Assembly: GCA_022703215.1 (NCBI GenBank)
Contig: JAKLEE010000006.1
Coordinates: 1 to 32,482, forward strand
DNA length: 32,482 nt
Reading direction: 5' to 3'
Source: Spirochaetota bacterium
GTDB lineage: Bacteria; Spirochaetota; Spirochaetia; Treponematales; UBA12059
Of the stretch, positions 1 through 6,297 are shown one piece after another. Position numbers and translations under genes: made by a program. Numbering within the stretch: the stretch's first letter is position 1; each line of letters begins with the position of its first letter. The notes under the pieces were generated by a model. The model was not told the origin of the DNA. It did not search any database and worked only from the letters and a program-made list of their open reading frames with translations.

Positions 1-377
1 CGGTTGAGGATGAGTCCCTCGACCAGGGCGCACTCGACGATGCCGCCGGAGACGCGCACCAGCGGTTCCTGCGGGAAGATGAGCTCGCCCTCCCGGGCGG
101 CGTCCACCGTTCCGCGGAAGCGGAAGGCGGCGAGGTAGTCGAGGAAGTCCCTGGCGAAGCATCCTTGCGCCTCGAGCCAGGCGAGGTCCGCTTCCGTGAA
201 GCGGAAAGCCTCGAGATCCGCGAGCAGGGGCTCGAGCCCCGCGAAAACCGAGTAGCCGCCGTGCCAGGGCTGGCGGCGAAAGAACATCTCGAAGACTGCC
301 GGCCGGTCGGCGCCTCCCTTGAAAAAGCCCTGGGCCATGGTCAGCTCGTAGAAGTCGGTGAAAAGGGCGCTCGTCAT
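1..377 (-). CDS. pncB: Nicotinate phosphoribosyltransferase, N-terminal part (cut by window edge)
   Basis: This is the first 125 codons of a gene that runs off the left edge of the window. The translation begins MTSALFTDFYELTMAQGFF, and the TDFYELTMAQ motif is a hallmark of nicotinate phosphoribosyltransferases. The family joins nicotinate and PRPP to make nicotinate mononucleotide in the Preiss-Handler NAD salvage route, in the cytoplasm. Further family-like segments follow, including an aromatic-rich stretch ending in GYSVFAGLE and a later VSGGIVECALVEG. The ATG at 377 overlaps the TGA of pncA by four bases (ATGA), so the two are co-transcribed and probably translationally coupled. PncA makes nicotinate from nicotinamide and PncB consumes it. 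No frameshift is visible in the part present; the catalytic C-terminal half is outside the window. Confidence 0.93.
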   Translation of the reverse strand, partial: MTSALFTDFYELTMAQGFFKGGADRPAVFEMFFRRQPWHGGYSVFAGLEPLLADLEAFRFTEADLAWLEAQGCFARDFLDYLAAFRFRGTVDAAREGELIFPQEPLVRVSGGIVECALVEGLILN

Positions 378-1012
378 GATCGCAACAGCTCCGCGGAGGA
401 GACGAGGCGGACCCCGGCGCTCTCCATGACCTGGAAGGCGGCCTTCTCGGACCCCGCGGGCACGCCGACTGCCCTGACCGCGTCGGAAACCACCCAGGTG
501 TCGAAACCGAGCCGGGCGGCGTCGAGAGAGGAAAACAGCACGCAGTAATCGGTCGCAAGGCCGGCGAGGTACACGCGCTTGACGCCGAGGCCCTGCAGGT
601 AGCCGCGGAGCCCGGTGGGGGTGATGCGGTCGTTCTCGAAGAAGGCGGAATAGGAATCGAGACCGGGATTCGCGCCCTTGCGTATGACGAGGCGGTAGGG
701 CCGGAGGTCGAGGTCCGCGCGGAGCTCGGCGCCCTTCGTCCCCTGGACGCAGTGGTCGGGCCAGAGCACCTGCCTGATGCCGCCGACGTCGGCGGAGTCG
801 TAGACGGCCGAGCCCGGATGGGAGCTCGCGAAGCTGGCGTGGCCGGCCGGGTGCCAGTCCTGGGTGGCGACCGAGAGGGGGAAGCGCGGCGCGAGCGCGT
901 TGGCGATGGCCACCACCTCGTCTCCGCCGGGCACGGCCAAGGCTCCGCCGGGGCAGAAGTCGTTCTGGACATCGACAAGGACGAACGCGGCTTCCGCGAA
1001 ACGATCGGGCAT
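374..1012 (-). CDS. pncA: Nicotinamidase (isochorismatase-fold)
   Basis: 212 residues, the usual PncA length. The enzyme hydrolyses nicotinamide to nicotinate and ammonia. The catalytic triad is readable as Asp14 (in FVLVDVQNDF), Lys112 (in VIRKGANPG) and Cys157 (in LAGLATDYCV). Likely metal ligands are Asp52, His54 and His58 (TQDWHPAGHASF), with His87 in the conserved WPDHCVQGT segment. An open frame extends far upstream, but the ATG at 1012 is chosen because it has a strong GGAGGA ribosome site and lies just before the conserved N-terminal strand. It is first in a two-gene operon with pncB. A palindrome in its candidate promoter (1077-1097) may be a regulatory site. Function is secure from the motifs; regulation is inference. 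Confidence 0.95.
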   Translation of the reverse strand: MPDRFAEAAFVLVDVQNDFCPGGALAVPGGDEVVAIANALAPRFPLSVATQDWHPAGHASFASSHPGSAVYDSADVGGIRQVLWPDHCVQGTKGAELRADLDLRPYRLVIRKGANPGLDSYSAFFENDRITPTGLRGYLQGLGVKRVYLAGLATDYCVLFSSLDAARLGFDTWVVSDAVRAVGVPAGSEKAAFQVMESAGVRLVSSAELLRS

Positions 1013-1058
1013 GGTTCCTCCGTATGCCGGTCTCCCAGTCGGGGGGCGGCGACGGCTG

Positions 1059-1097
1059 ACAGTACCCTTTCCAGGGGCTTTCCGTAAAGTGGAAAGC
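1059..1097 (-). promoter_or_regulatory. Candidate pncA promoter with a palindromic operator
   Basis: Reading toward pncA, a weak promoter TTTACG (1088-1083), 18 bp, TACTGT (1064-1059) can be drawn. A perfect 7-bp inverted repeat, GCTTTCC then a 7-nt spacer then GGAAAGC (1077-1097), covers the -35 box, and a further CTTTCC half-site lies at 1067-1072. This geometry suits a repressor of NAD salvage, but I cannot match it to a known NAD regulator site. Confidence 0.4.
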
Positions 1098-1374
1098 CGC
1101 GTCGACGCAGAGACGCAGAGCCGCAGAGCGGGAGCGCGACAAGGGACGGGGAATTGGGAGAGACCGTTTCGGAAGCCGAGGGCGCAAGCTCCTGTGGCAT
1201 GAGGTTCGGACATCGAGGATGCCCAAGAGTGTAGGAAGAGTTGTCGCTGGAAAACACGCATCAGCTGCCGTCCGCGATACTGTTTTCGCGTCGCGATTTT
1301 TCGCGGCGGAAACGGTCTTCTAAGGCGAACGCTTCGCAAAGGAATCCAAGGCTGCAGGTGTGCCGGTCCCGGGG
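1098..1374. other. Intergenic region with a half copy of the CGGAG inverted-repeat family
   Basis: No gene is seen here. Positions 1101-1135 carry an array of CGCAGAGA/CGCAGAGC units like the left arm of the inverted-repeat elements at 7100, 11657 and 19362, followed by similar purine-rich sequence to about 1165; no matching right arm is present. A hairpin with an 8-bp stem and TTTT loop lies at 1289-1308, past the end of the minus-strand gene at 1375. It lacks a U-tract on either strand, so it is not a standard terminator. Confidence 0.45.
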
Positions 1375-2832
1375 TCAAGCGGCTCCGGACCTGACGCGTA
1401 GCTTCCAGCGCAGGTTCCAGGCGGCCGTGGGCACGCCATCGGACGGGACGGCGAAATCGAGCGCGGCGGAGAGCGAGCCGCCCGCCAGGGGCAGCGCGGC
1501 GGCGAAAGACGCCTCGAGTCCCGGGGGGGCGGCGACGGCCAGGGGGAGCTCGAGCGAGACCGAGGCGGAAACCCCAAGCCCGCCGGCCTTGAAGGCGATC
1601 GAGGGGGCGAGGCGCAGCGAGAGCGAGCCTGAGTCGGCGAGAGCCGCCGCCAGGTCCGGGAGATCGGCCCGGATCCGGCATGAGAATCCAGCTTCCAGGG
1701 CGCCCCCTTCAAAGCCGGCTTCCAAATCCGCGCCGAGGCGGGGCAGATCGCGCGCGGGGCCTTCGCGCGTCACGCCCAAGGCGATCCGCCACGGGCCGGG
1801 GCTCGTCTCGGCGCCGAGGGCGAGATCGAGCTCGCTGGCCTCGCCCTCTTCGCTCGACGAGACGAGCCGCGCGTCGAGGGCTACAGAGTCCGAAGGCTTG
1901 AATGAAAGGTCGGCGCGGAGCAGCAGGGCGTCGCCCCCTCGTCCGGTCGGCGCAGCCCAAGCGCCGGAGCGCGCGGCGGCGGCGGCCTCGAATCCGAAGG
2001 GTCCCGTATGGAAGGCCGCCTCGACGCGGAGCGCCGCCCCTTCAGGTCCGCGGAGCGCGTCGGAGACGCCCGCCGCGAGGGCGGCGCGGGCGGAGGCGCG
2101 GGAGAGCGACGCGTGGAAGGCCAGCGCAAGCGCGGGTCCTTCGGCGGCCACCGCCTCGGCGTCGACCCAGTTACGCGTCGAAGGTCCGGTTTCGACAAAG
2201 CGCCAGGCGAGGAAGCCGATCGAGGCGGCGCGGGCGAGCGGCGCGTTCAGCCAGGCCGCGCAGACCGGTGCCTCGCCCGAAGGCACCCAGACCCCGGCCC
2301 CGAGCGCGTCGCCGCCCAAGGCCAGGCCGGGCCTCGACGATTCGAGCGAGGAATCGAGGGCGAAAGGCCTGTCTCGTGGCGCCTCCAGCCTGAAGCCCTC
2401 GCCCGCCGGATCGAGGAGGAAGCGGGCGAGGCCGGTCAGCTCGAGCGGCCCGATGAGGGCGAAGGTCGAGGAGAGTCCCGCGGCAAGCTCGAGGCCCCGC
2501 CCTTCCCCGCCCGAGACGGCGAGGACGAAGCGCGATACGCCATCCGTCAGCGCGAGGCGCGATTCCGCCGCGGGAAGCTCGACCTCCCCCGGCGCGACGG
2601 GCAGGGCGCCTGACAGGACTTCGGAAAGCTCGAGGACGAAGGGACGGAACCCCGCGTGCGCGGCGGCTGCCGCCTGGGCGGACACGGCGTGCGGCGCGAA
2701 GGCGAACGGCAGGACGGCGAGCAAGGCGAGGACGGGCGCGGGCACCGCGCCGCGGAACCGGCGGAGGGCCTGCGGGTGCCCGACCCGCAGGCGCGGCGGA
2801 AGCGGGCGAAGGGAGAACGATCCGTTTGCCAT
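1375..2832 (-). CDS. Exported alanine-rich protein of unknown function, possible outer-membrane beta-barrel
   Basis: 485 residues from the ATG at 2832; a GTG two codons upstream is possible. I do not recognise a family. The N-terminus has a basic stretch, a hydrophobic core (VLALLAVLPFAFA) and a signal-peptidase-like AVSAQA site at about residue 50, so it is probably exported. The rest is rich in Ala, Leu and Gly, with many short alternating polar and hydrophobic stretches, for example SASVSLELPLAV, and ends in WNLRWKLRVRSGAA. This pattern fits amphipathic beta-strands of an outer-membrane barrel, but that is inference. It follows the MFS gene on the same strand, after a 75-bp gap with its own promoter-like element. 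No ribosome site is visible and the candidate -10 lies 5 nt from the ATG, suggesting a leaderless start. Confidence 0.7.
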   Translation of the reverse strand: MANGSFSLRPLPPRLRVGHPQALRRFRGAVPAPVLALLAVLPFAFAPHAVSAQAAAAAHAGFRPFVLELSEVLSGALPVAPGEVELPAAESRLALTDGVSRFVLAVSGGEGRGLELAAGLSSTFALIGPLELTGLARFLLDPAGEGFRLEAPRDRPFALDSSLESSRPGLALGGDALGAGVWVPSGEAPVCAAWLNAPLARAASIGFLAWRFVETGPSTRNWVDAEAVAAEGPALALAFHASLSRASARAALAAGVSDALRGPEGAALRVEAAFHTGPFGFEAAAAARSGAWAAPTGRGGDALLLRADLSFKPSDSVALDARLVSSSEEGEASELDLALGAETSPGPWRIALGVTREGPARDLPRLGADLEAGFEGGALEAGFSCRIRADLPDLAAALADSGSLSLRLAPSIAFKAGGLGVSASVSLELPLAVAAPPGLEASFAAALPLAGGSLSAALDFAVPSDGVPTAAWNLRWKLRVRSGAA

Positions 2833-2837
2833 GCGCA

Positions 2838-2868
2838 CCTATCGCCCGCGCGACGACGCCACGCTTGC
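2838..2868 (-). promoter_or_regulatory. Conserved start-proximal promoter element, copy 1
   Basis: Reading toward the gene at 2832, the order is GCAAGCGT (2868-2861), a GC-rich spacer, GATAGG (2843-2838), 5 nt, ATG. Nearly the same arrangement precedes the lipoprotein gene at 20357. The plus-strand CCTATCGCCCGCGCGA block differs from the second copy at one base of 16, and ACGCTTGC is identical. GATAGG would serve as the -10 box; the -35 equivalent does not match the TTGACA consensus. Confidence 0.45.
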
Positions 2869-2885
2869 GATCCGGGACGGGGCCG

Positions 2886-2902
2886 GGCGGGAAGCTCCCG
2901 CC
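2886..2902. terminator. Short perfect hairpin after the MFS gene
   Basis: GGCGGGA (2886-2892), loop AGC, TCCCGCC (2896-2902), starting 6 nt after the MFS stop codon. The position fits transcription termination, but no U-run follows on the MFS strand, so it may only protect the mRNA end or act weakly. Confidence 0.35.
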
Positions 2903-2907
2903 TTTCC

Positions 2908-4248
2908 CTACGCCTGGCCGGAACCGGAATCCGGGGACTGTGCGAGACGCTCCGCCCGGACCGGCACAGAGCCCGGTCCCCGCGCGCGGTTCCAGGCGGA
3001 GAGCGCGAAGAGCGCCAGGGCCCCGACCGCGGAGGTGACAGCGATGGGCGCCCAGACGGCGCGCGCGCCGAAGGCGTCGGCGAGCGGTCCGGCCACGAGC
3101 GGCGAGAGCATGCCGCCCGTCACGTAGGCCAGCGAGAGGGCCCCGTTGACGCGGCCTCGGTGGCTCTCCGGGGCTCGCTCGGCGACGAAGGCGTTGCCGT
3201 TCGTGGCGCCGAGGATTTCCCCCAGGGTCCAGAAGGCGGTGAGGCCGAGGAAGGCCGGGACGCCCGCAGCCACGCCGTAGGCGCCGAAGCCGAGCGCGTA
3301 GAACGCCGAGCCGAGGGCGACCGCCGAGAGGCTCGAGAGTCGCCGCGACGCCAGCACGACCAGGGCCGTGGCTGCCACCACCGTGAGCCCGTTGACGCTC
3401 ATGGCCCAGGTGAAGACCTGGGCTCCCCGGGCCTCGCCGAAGCTTTCCTTCAGGGTGAGCGGCAGGGCGAAGCGGTGCTGGTCGTAGACGAAGGCCGTGA
3501 GGACCGAAATCAGGGCGTACGCGACGAGCACCGGGTCGGCGCGGAGCACGGCCAGGGTGCTCGAGCCTCCCTTGGCCGGCGTTCCGCTCTCCGCTCCGCT
3601 CCGGGGGGGCTTCACGTCGGCCTTCGCGGGCTTGTCGGCAGCGGCCGCCGCGAGCTCGGGCACGAAGAGGATGGCGGTCGCGGCGGCTATCAGCAAGGCC
3701 AGGGCATTGCCCGCGAAGAGGGCCCGGGGGGCGTGCACGTAGAGGAAGCCCGCGAGCGCCGGCCCCACGGAAAATCCCACGTTGTTTCCCCAATAGAGGA
3801 GGGAGAAGGCCTCACGGCGGCGCTCCGGCGGCGCGTGGTCGGCCACGAGGGCATTTATGGAAGGCCAGGAGCCGGAAAGCAGGGCGAGCGCCGCCGCCGC
3901 GAGCGCCGGGGTCCAGGGTCCGTAGCCCGCGATCGCGGAGGCGATGAAAATGGCCGCCGCGAGGCTCTGGAGGATCGCGAGGACGCGGCGGCGGCCGAAG
4001 CTGTCGCCGAGCTTGCCGCCCGCGACGGAGCCGAGGGCGGAGAGGCCCGCGACGACCGACATGAAGACGCCGACCGCCGAGCCGGACCAGCCGAGGCGGC
4101 CGGTGAGGATCATGACGAGCAGCACGTGGACGAAGCTGCCCGCGGACACGATCAGGCGGATGAGGAAGAGCGCGTAGATGGCGCGGGGCAGCGGAGGCTT
4201 CCGGGCCGGCTTCGGCGCGGCGGCGCGGGCATCGGTGACTGACGGCAT
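2908..4248 (-). CDS. Major facilitator superfamily transporter
   Basis: 446 residues from the ATG at 4248, an ordinary MFS length. About 12 hydrophobic helices fall into two halves split by a hydrophilic Lys/Pro/Gly-rich loop near residues 205-235. The signature loop between helices 2 and 3 is visible as GGKLGDSFGRRR (residues 77-88). The substrate cannot be told; drug/proton antiporters and sugar-efflux proteins have this layout. The open frame extends to 4398, but that part is low-complexity and overlaps intergenic sequence. ATGs at 4257 and 4248 are the real candidates. I prefer 4248 because the -10-like TAGAAT ends 7 nt before it; a start at 4257 would overlap that box. No ribosome site precedes either. 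Confidence 0.85.
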   Translation of the reverse strand: MPSVTDARAAAPKPARKPPLPRAIYALFLIRLIVSAGSFVHVLLVMILTGRLGWSGSAVGVFMSVVAGLSALGSVAGGKLGDSFGRRRVLAILQSLAAAIFIASAIAGYGPWTPALAAAALALLSGSWPSINALVADHAPPERRREAFSLLYWGNNVGFSVGPALAGFLYVHAPRALFAGNALALLIAAATAILFVPELAAAAADKPAKADVKPPRSGAESGTPAKGGSSTLAVLRADPVLVAYALISVLTAFVYDQHRFALPLTLKESFGEARGAQVFTWAMSVNGLTVVAATALVVLASRRLSSLSAVALGSAFYALGFGAYGVAAGVPAFLGLTAFWTLGEILGATNGNAFVAERAPESHRGRVNGALSLAYVTGGMLSPLVAGPLADAFGARAVWAPIAVTSAVGALALFALSAWNRARGPGSVPVRAERLAQSPDSGSGQA

Positions 4249-4255
4249 GGAGCGC

Positions 4256-4261
4256 ATTCTA
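4256..4261 (-). promoter_or_regulatory. -10 box 7 nt before the MFS start codon
   Basis: TAGAAT reads on the minus strand from 4261 to 4256 and the ATG begins at 4248. Transcription would start at or next to the ATG. No good -35 hexamer is seen at 16 to 18 bp. Confidence 0.4.
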
Positions 4262-4400
4262 CCGGCCCCGGCGGCTGCGCGGACAGGGGGGCGCCGCGGG
4301 CGGGCGCCGCGAGCCTGGAGGTGCGGGGGGCCGGAGGCGACGCCCCGCGTGACAAGGCGAAGCCCTTTTCTTCCCCCGCGGCTCCGCCCCCGTTCCAAGC

Positions 4401-4470
4401 GAGCTCTGTCCCCGTCTCGACCGAGCTCTGTCCCTTGCGCGGCGAGCTCTGTCCCCGTTCCGACCGAGCT
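4401..4470. repeat. Cluster of the GGGGACAGAGC repeat, minus-strand orientation
   Basis: Three copies of GAGCTCTGTCCC(C) start at 4401, 4423 and 4444, with a spacing of 21-22 bp. A fourth truncated copy (GAGCTC) is at 4465. The second copy ends in CCC, not CCCC. They lie between the divergent MFS and glutaredoxin genes, just upstream of the glutaredoxin -35 box. The region 4264-4478 otherwise shows no gene. Confidence 0.85.
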
Positions 4471-4478
4471 CGGAGGTC

Positions 4479-4507
4479 TTGACCGGGTCGGGAGGGGGCG
4501 CTATATT
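4479..4507 (+). promoter_or_regulatory. Sigma-70 type promoter of the glutaredoxin gene
   Basis: TTGACC (4479-4484), 17-bp spacer, TATATT (4502-4507). It is among the closest consensus matches in the window, and in AT-rich surroundings that stand out from the GC-rich flanks. Transcription would begin near 4514, leaving a leader of about 30 nt with a GGAGGA ribosome site at 4531-4536. Confidence 0.8.
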
Positions 4508-4527
4508 ACATATAGTTTTTTATATGT
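4508..4527. promoter_or_regulatory. AT-rich palindrome at the glutaredoxin transcription start
   Basis: A perfect 7-bp inverted repeat, ACATATA then GTTTTT then TATATGT, begins immediately after the -10 box and spans the expected transcription start. Its position suits a repressor operator, plausibly redox- or metal-responsive given the gene it controls, but it matches no operator I can name with confidence. An RNA hairpin in the leader is the alternative. Confidence 0.5.
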
Positions 4528-4543
4528 TTCGGAGGAAAGCGAC

Positions 4544-4771
4544 ATGGCGATTTCCGTCTATACGACCCCAAGCTGCACCTACTGCCGCCTCGTCAAGGAC
4601 TGGCTCAAGCAGCGCAATGTGCGCTTCGACGAATACGACGTGGCCCGCGATCCGCGCCGCGCCGACGAGATGGTCCGCAAGAGCGGCCAGATGGGCGTGC
4701 CCGTCACCGACATCAACGGCCGCATCATCGTCGGCTTCAACCAGGGCGCGCTCGAGGCTGCCCTGCGCTGA
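4544..4771 (+). CDS. Glutaredoxin / NrdH-type thiol redox protein
   Basis: 75 residues, the size of small single-domain glutaredoxins. The translation starts MAISVYTTPSCTYCR, giving a strand-turn redox site Cys11-Thr-Tyr-Cys14. The cis-proline motif is GVPVTDI (residues 51-57), and the C-terminal IIVGFNQGALEAAL matches the family's GF-x-x-x-x-L ending. Such proteins reduce protein disulfides with glutathione, thioredoxin reductase or similar donors; some serve ribonucleotide reductase. CTYC lies between the usual glutaredoxin CPYC and NrdH motifs, so the electron donor is uncertain. The ATG is fixed by GGAGGA 7 nt upstream. The gene stands alone, with its own promoter, palindrome and terminator. 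Confidence 0.92.
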   Translation: MAISVYTTPSCTYCRLVKDWLKQRNVRFDEYDVARDPRRADEMVRKSGQMGVPVTDINGRIIVGFNQGALEAALR

Positions 4772-4843
4772 ACCTCGGGGCTGGTTCCCCGTCCCGTCCG
4801 GCGCGCCGCGTGCCGGTCCGACTAGCAACCACGGATCAACTAT

Positions 4844-4876
4844 GGCTCGCCCCGGACCGGGCGGGCCGTTCTTTTT
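4844..4876 (+). terminator. Rho-independent terminator after the glutaredoxin gene
   Basis: GGCTCGCCC (4844-4852), 6-nt loop, GGGCGGGCC (4859-4867): a 9-bp stem with one G-U pair, followed by GTTCTTTTT. This is the clearest intrinsic terminator near the start of the window. It closes the glutaredoxin unit 72 bp after its stop codon. Confidence 0.85.
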
Positions 4877-4979
4877 GTCCACCTGGCCCGCTTCCAAAGA
4901 CCGGACGAGGGGGCTATGCTTTCCGTGAGATGCCAGAAATACCGGAGACCGGAACGCGCCTCTCGGAACGGAGCGTCGG

Positions 4980-5792
4980 ATGACCGCAGCATACAACGCC
5001 CTGCCGGACCTGCAGCTCGGGATGGCGGCCATCTTCCTCTGCATCGGTGCAGGCTTTCTGGTGCTCAAGATCCTGTTCCGCAAGGCCGGCGGTCCCGGGT
5101 TCTGGGCGCTCGCCTTCCTTTCGAACGCTGGGGGCTTCGCGCTCTGGTCCGGTACCGTCCCGATCGAGGCCGCCGCCTACCTCGTGCTCGGGGAGGTGTT
5201 CCACATACTCGGCTTCTTCCTCCTGGTGGGAGGGGCGCTGTCTTACGGGAAGGTCCGGGTGCCGGCGCGGATCGCCCTGCCCTTCCTGTTGGTCTGGATT
5301 CCGGTCTGGATCATGTCGCTCGCGTATTTCGGCCGGCAGCCCTACCTCGCGGGTCTGTCGCTCAAGCTGCTCAGGGCGCTGGTCCTGCTGATCTGCGGGG
5401 CCGTCCTGATGGCCGGCAGGAAGGACGGCGACGTGGCGGGAAGGCACATCGCGGGTGGCAGTCTGGTCGTCTGGTCCCTCTACATCGTGCTCTCGGTCTT
5501 CGTCAGGATCAACGGCGTGCTGTACTACGGCTTCCTCGTCGGATTGCAGGTCCTCGCCGCGTTCGGCATGGTGGCGATGCTGATCGACAGGATGCGGGCC
5601 GACATCGGCACGATGGAACGGAAGGTGGAGCAGCTCGAAGGCATCCTGCCCATCTGCTCCTACTGCAAGAAGATCCGGGACGGGAACGACGAGTGGCAGC
5701 TCATGGAGGAGTACATAGAAACCAGGTCCAGGGCTGAATTCAGCCACGGCATCTGTCCCGAGTGCTTCGCGAAACACCGGCCGGATCGCTGA
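4980..5792 (+). CDS. Membrane sensor-like protein with a C-terminal CxxC/CxxC module
   Basis: 270 residues. About seven hydrophobic helices fill residues 10-200, then a short charged helix (MERKVEQLEGI) leads to a compact C-terminal module. There Cys226 and Cys229 (PICSYCKKIRDG), Trp239, His256, Cys259 and Cys262 (SHGICPECF) form a four-cysteine pattern. This LPICSYCKKIRD...EFSHGICPxC tail is known from the ends of many spirochaete and deltaproteobacterial signalling proteins (PAS and receiver-domain proteins); its biochemical role is unsettled, with metal or redox sensing plausible. Here it sits directly on a membrane domain with no kinase or GGDEF. A possible -10, TATGCT, is at 4914-4919, and a GGAG precedes the ATG. 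The gene abuts the kinase remnant that follows. Confidence 0.75.
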   Translation: MTAAYNALPDLQLGMAAIFLCIGAGFLVLKILFRKAGGPGFWALAFLSNAGGFALWSGTVPIEAAAYLVLGEVFHILGFFLLVGGALSYGKVRVPARIALPFLLVWIPVWIMSLAYFGRQPYLAGLSLKLLRALVLLICGAVLMAGRKDGDVAGRHIAGGSLVVWSLYIVLSVFVRINGVLYYGFLVGLQVLAAFGMVAMLIDRMRADIGTMERKVEQLEGILPICSYCKKIRDGNDEWQLMEEYIETRSRAEFSHGICPECFAKHRPDR

Positions 5793-6218
5793 CGGACAAG
5801 GCCCGGCACGACGCTCATCCATGGCGACGCGCACTTCTGGAACTTCATGTTCCCGACGGAAAGGGACGGCGACGTGAAGATCATCGACTGGCAGTCGTAC
5901 GAGAACGGCCAGGGAGCCTACGACCTCGCGTACCTGATCGCGCTTCACTGGTTCCCGGAACGGAGGCGGCGGTACGAGGAGGCCGTCCTGGACCGCTACT
6001 TCGGGGCGTTGGTCGCGGGCGGCGTGCGCGGCTATTCCCGGGACGAGCTCTCGCGCGACTACCGGCTGGCCGTCGCGGAGCTCCTCTTCCTGCCGGCCTG
6101 GCAACGGGAGGCGGGCCTGGGCGCGGGCATCTGGTTCAACCACCTGGAACGGATCTTCTCCGCCTTCGAGGACCTGGACTGCCGCGCCCTGCTGCGGGAA
6201 GCCGCCCGCCGAGGCTGA
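5793..6218 (+). pseudogene. 3' half of an aminoglycoside phosphotransferase-like small-molecule kinase
   Basis: The frame directly after the stop codon of the preceding gene reads TTLIHGDAHFWNFMFP and then VKIIDWQSYENGQGAYDLAYLIAL. These are the Brenner HGDxHxxN catalytic loop and the metal-binding DWQ segment of the APH/choline/ecdysteroid-type kinase fold. The C-terminal helical lobe continues to a normal stop at 6218. The N-lobe with the ATP-binding lysine, roughly 150-200 residues, is missing. Between the upstream TGA and the HGD motif there is no ATG, GTG or TTG. The first ATG (5847) lies after the catalytic loop and could not give an active kinase. The fragment is in the same frame as the sensor gene and begins at its stop codon, suggesting that a deletion or insertion replaced the kinase 5' half. 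Confidence 0.75.
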
Positions 6219-6259
6219 CGCCCCGGAATCGGGGGTCGGCCGCTTGCCGGAACGGCGGC

Positions 6260-6289
6260 TTGCCCGGAAGGCTTCCCCCGCCGTATCCT
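6260..6289 (+). promoter_or_regulatory. Promoter with start-proximal -10 (leaderless type)
   Basis: TTGCCC (6260-6265), 18-bp spacer, TATCCT (6284-6289), then 8 nt of pyrimidines and the ATG at 6298. Transcription should begin at or within two bases of the start codon. No ribosome site exists, and the upstream TTG at 6244 would lie inside the promoter. Confidence 0.55.
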
Positions 6290-6297
6290 CCCCTCCC

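Noticed and set aside
1289-1308. Terminator for the exported protein gene at 1375
   Set aside because: The stem is good but no U-run follows on either strand; the four Ts form the loop.
2838-2868. Sigma-28 (FliA) promoter suggested by GGGCGATAG
   Set aside because: The -35 would be CAAG, not TAAA, with 16-17 bp spacing where sigma-28 uses about 15, and neither downstream gene is a motility gene.
1241-3127. Very long plus-strand open frame (628 codons)
   Set aside because: It is antisense to an exported protein and the MFS gene; its translation is Arg/Ala/Ser-rich without any motif, the usual shadow of high-GC coding sequence. The same holds for other long antisense frames, such as 4914-6401, 11791-13245, 13849-15207 and 17562-19469.
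4980-6218. A single sensor-kinase fusion protein
   Set aside because: An in-frame TGA separates the parts and the kinase half lacks its N-lobe; read-through would still give an incomplete kinase.
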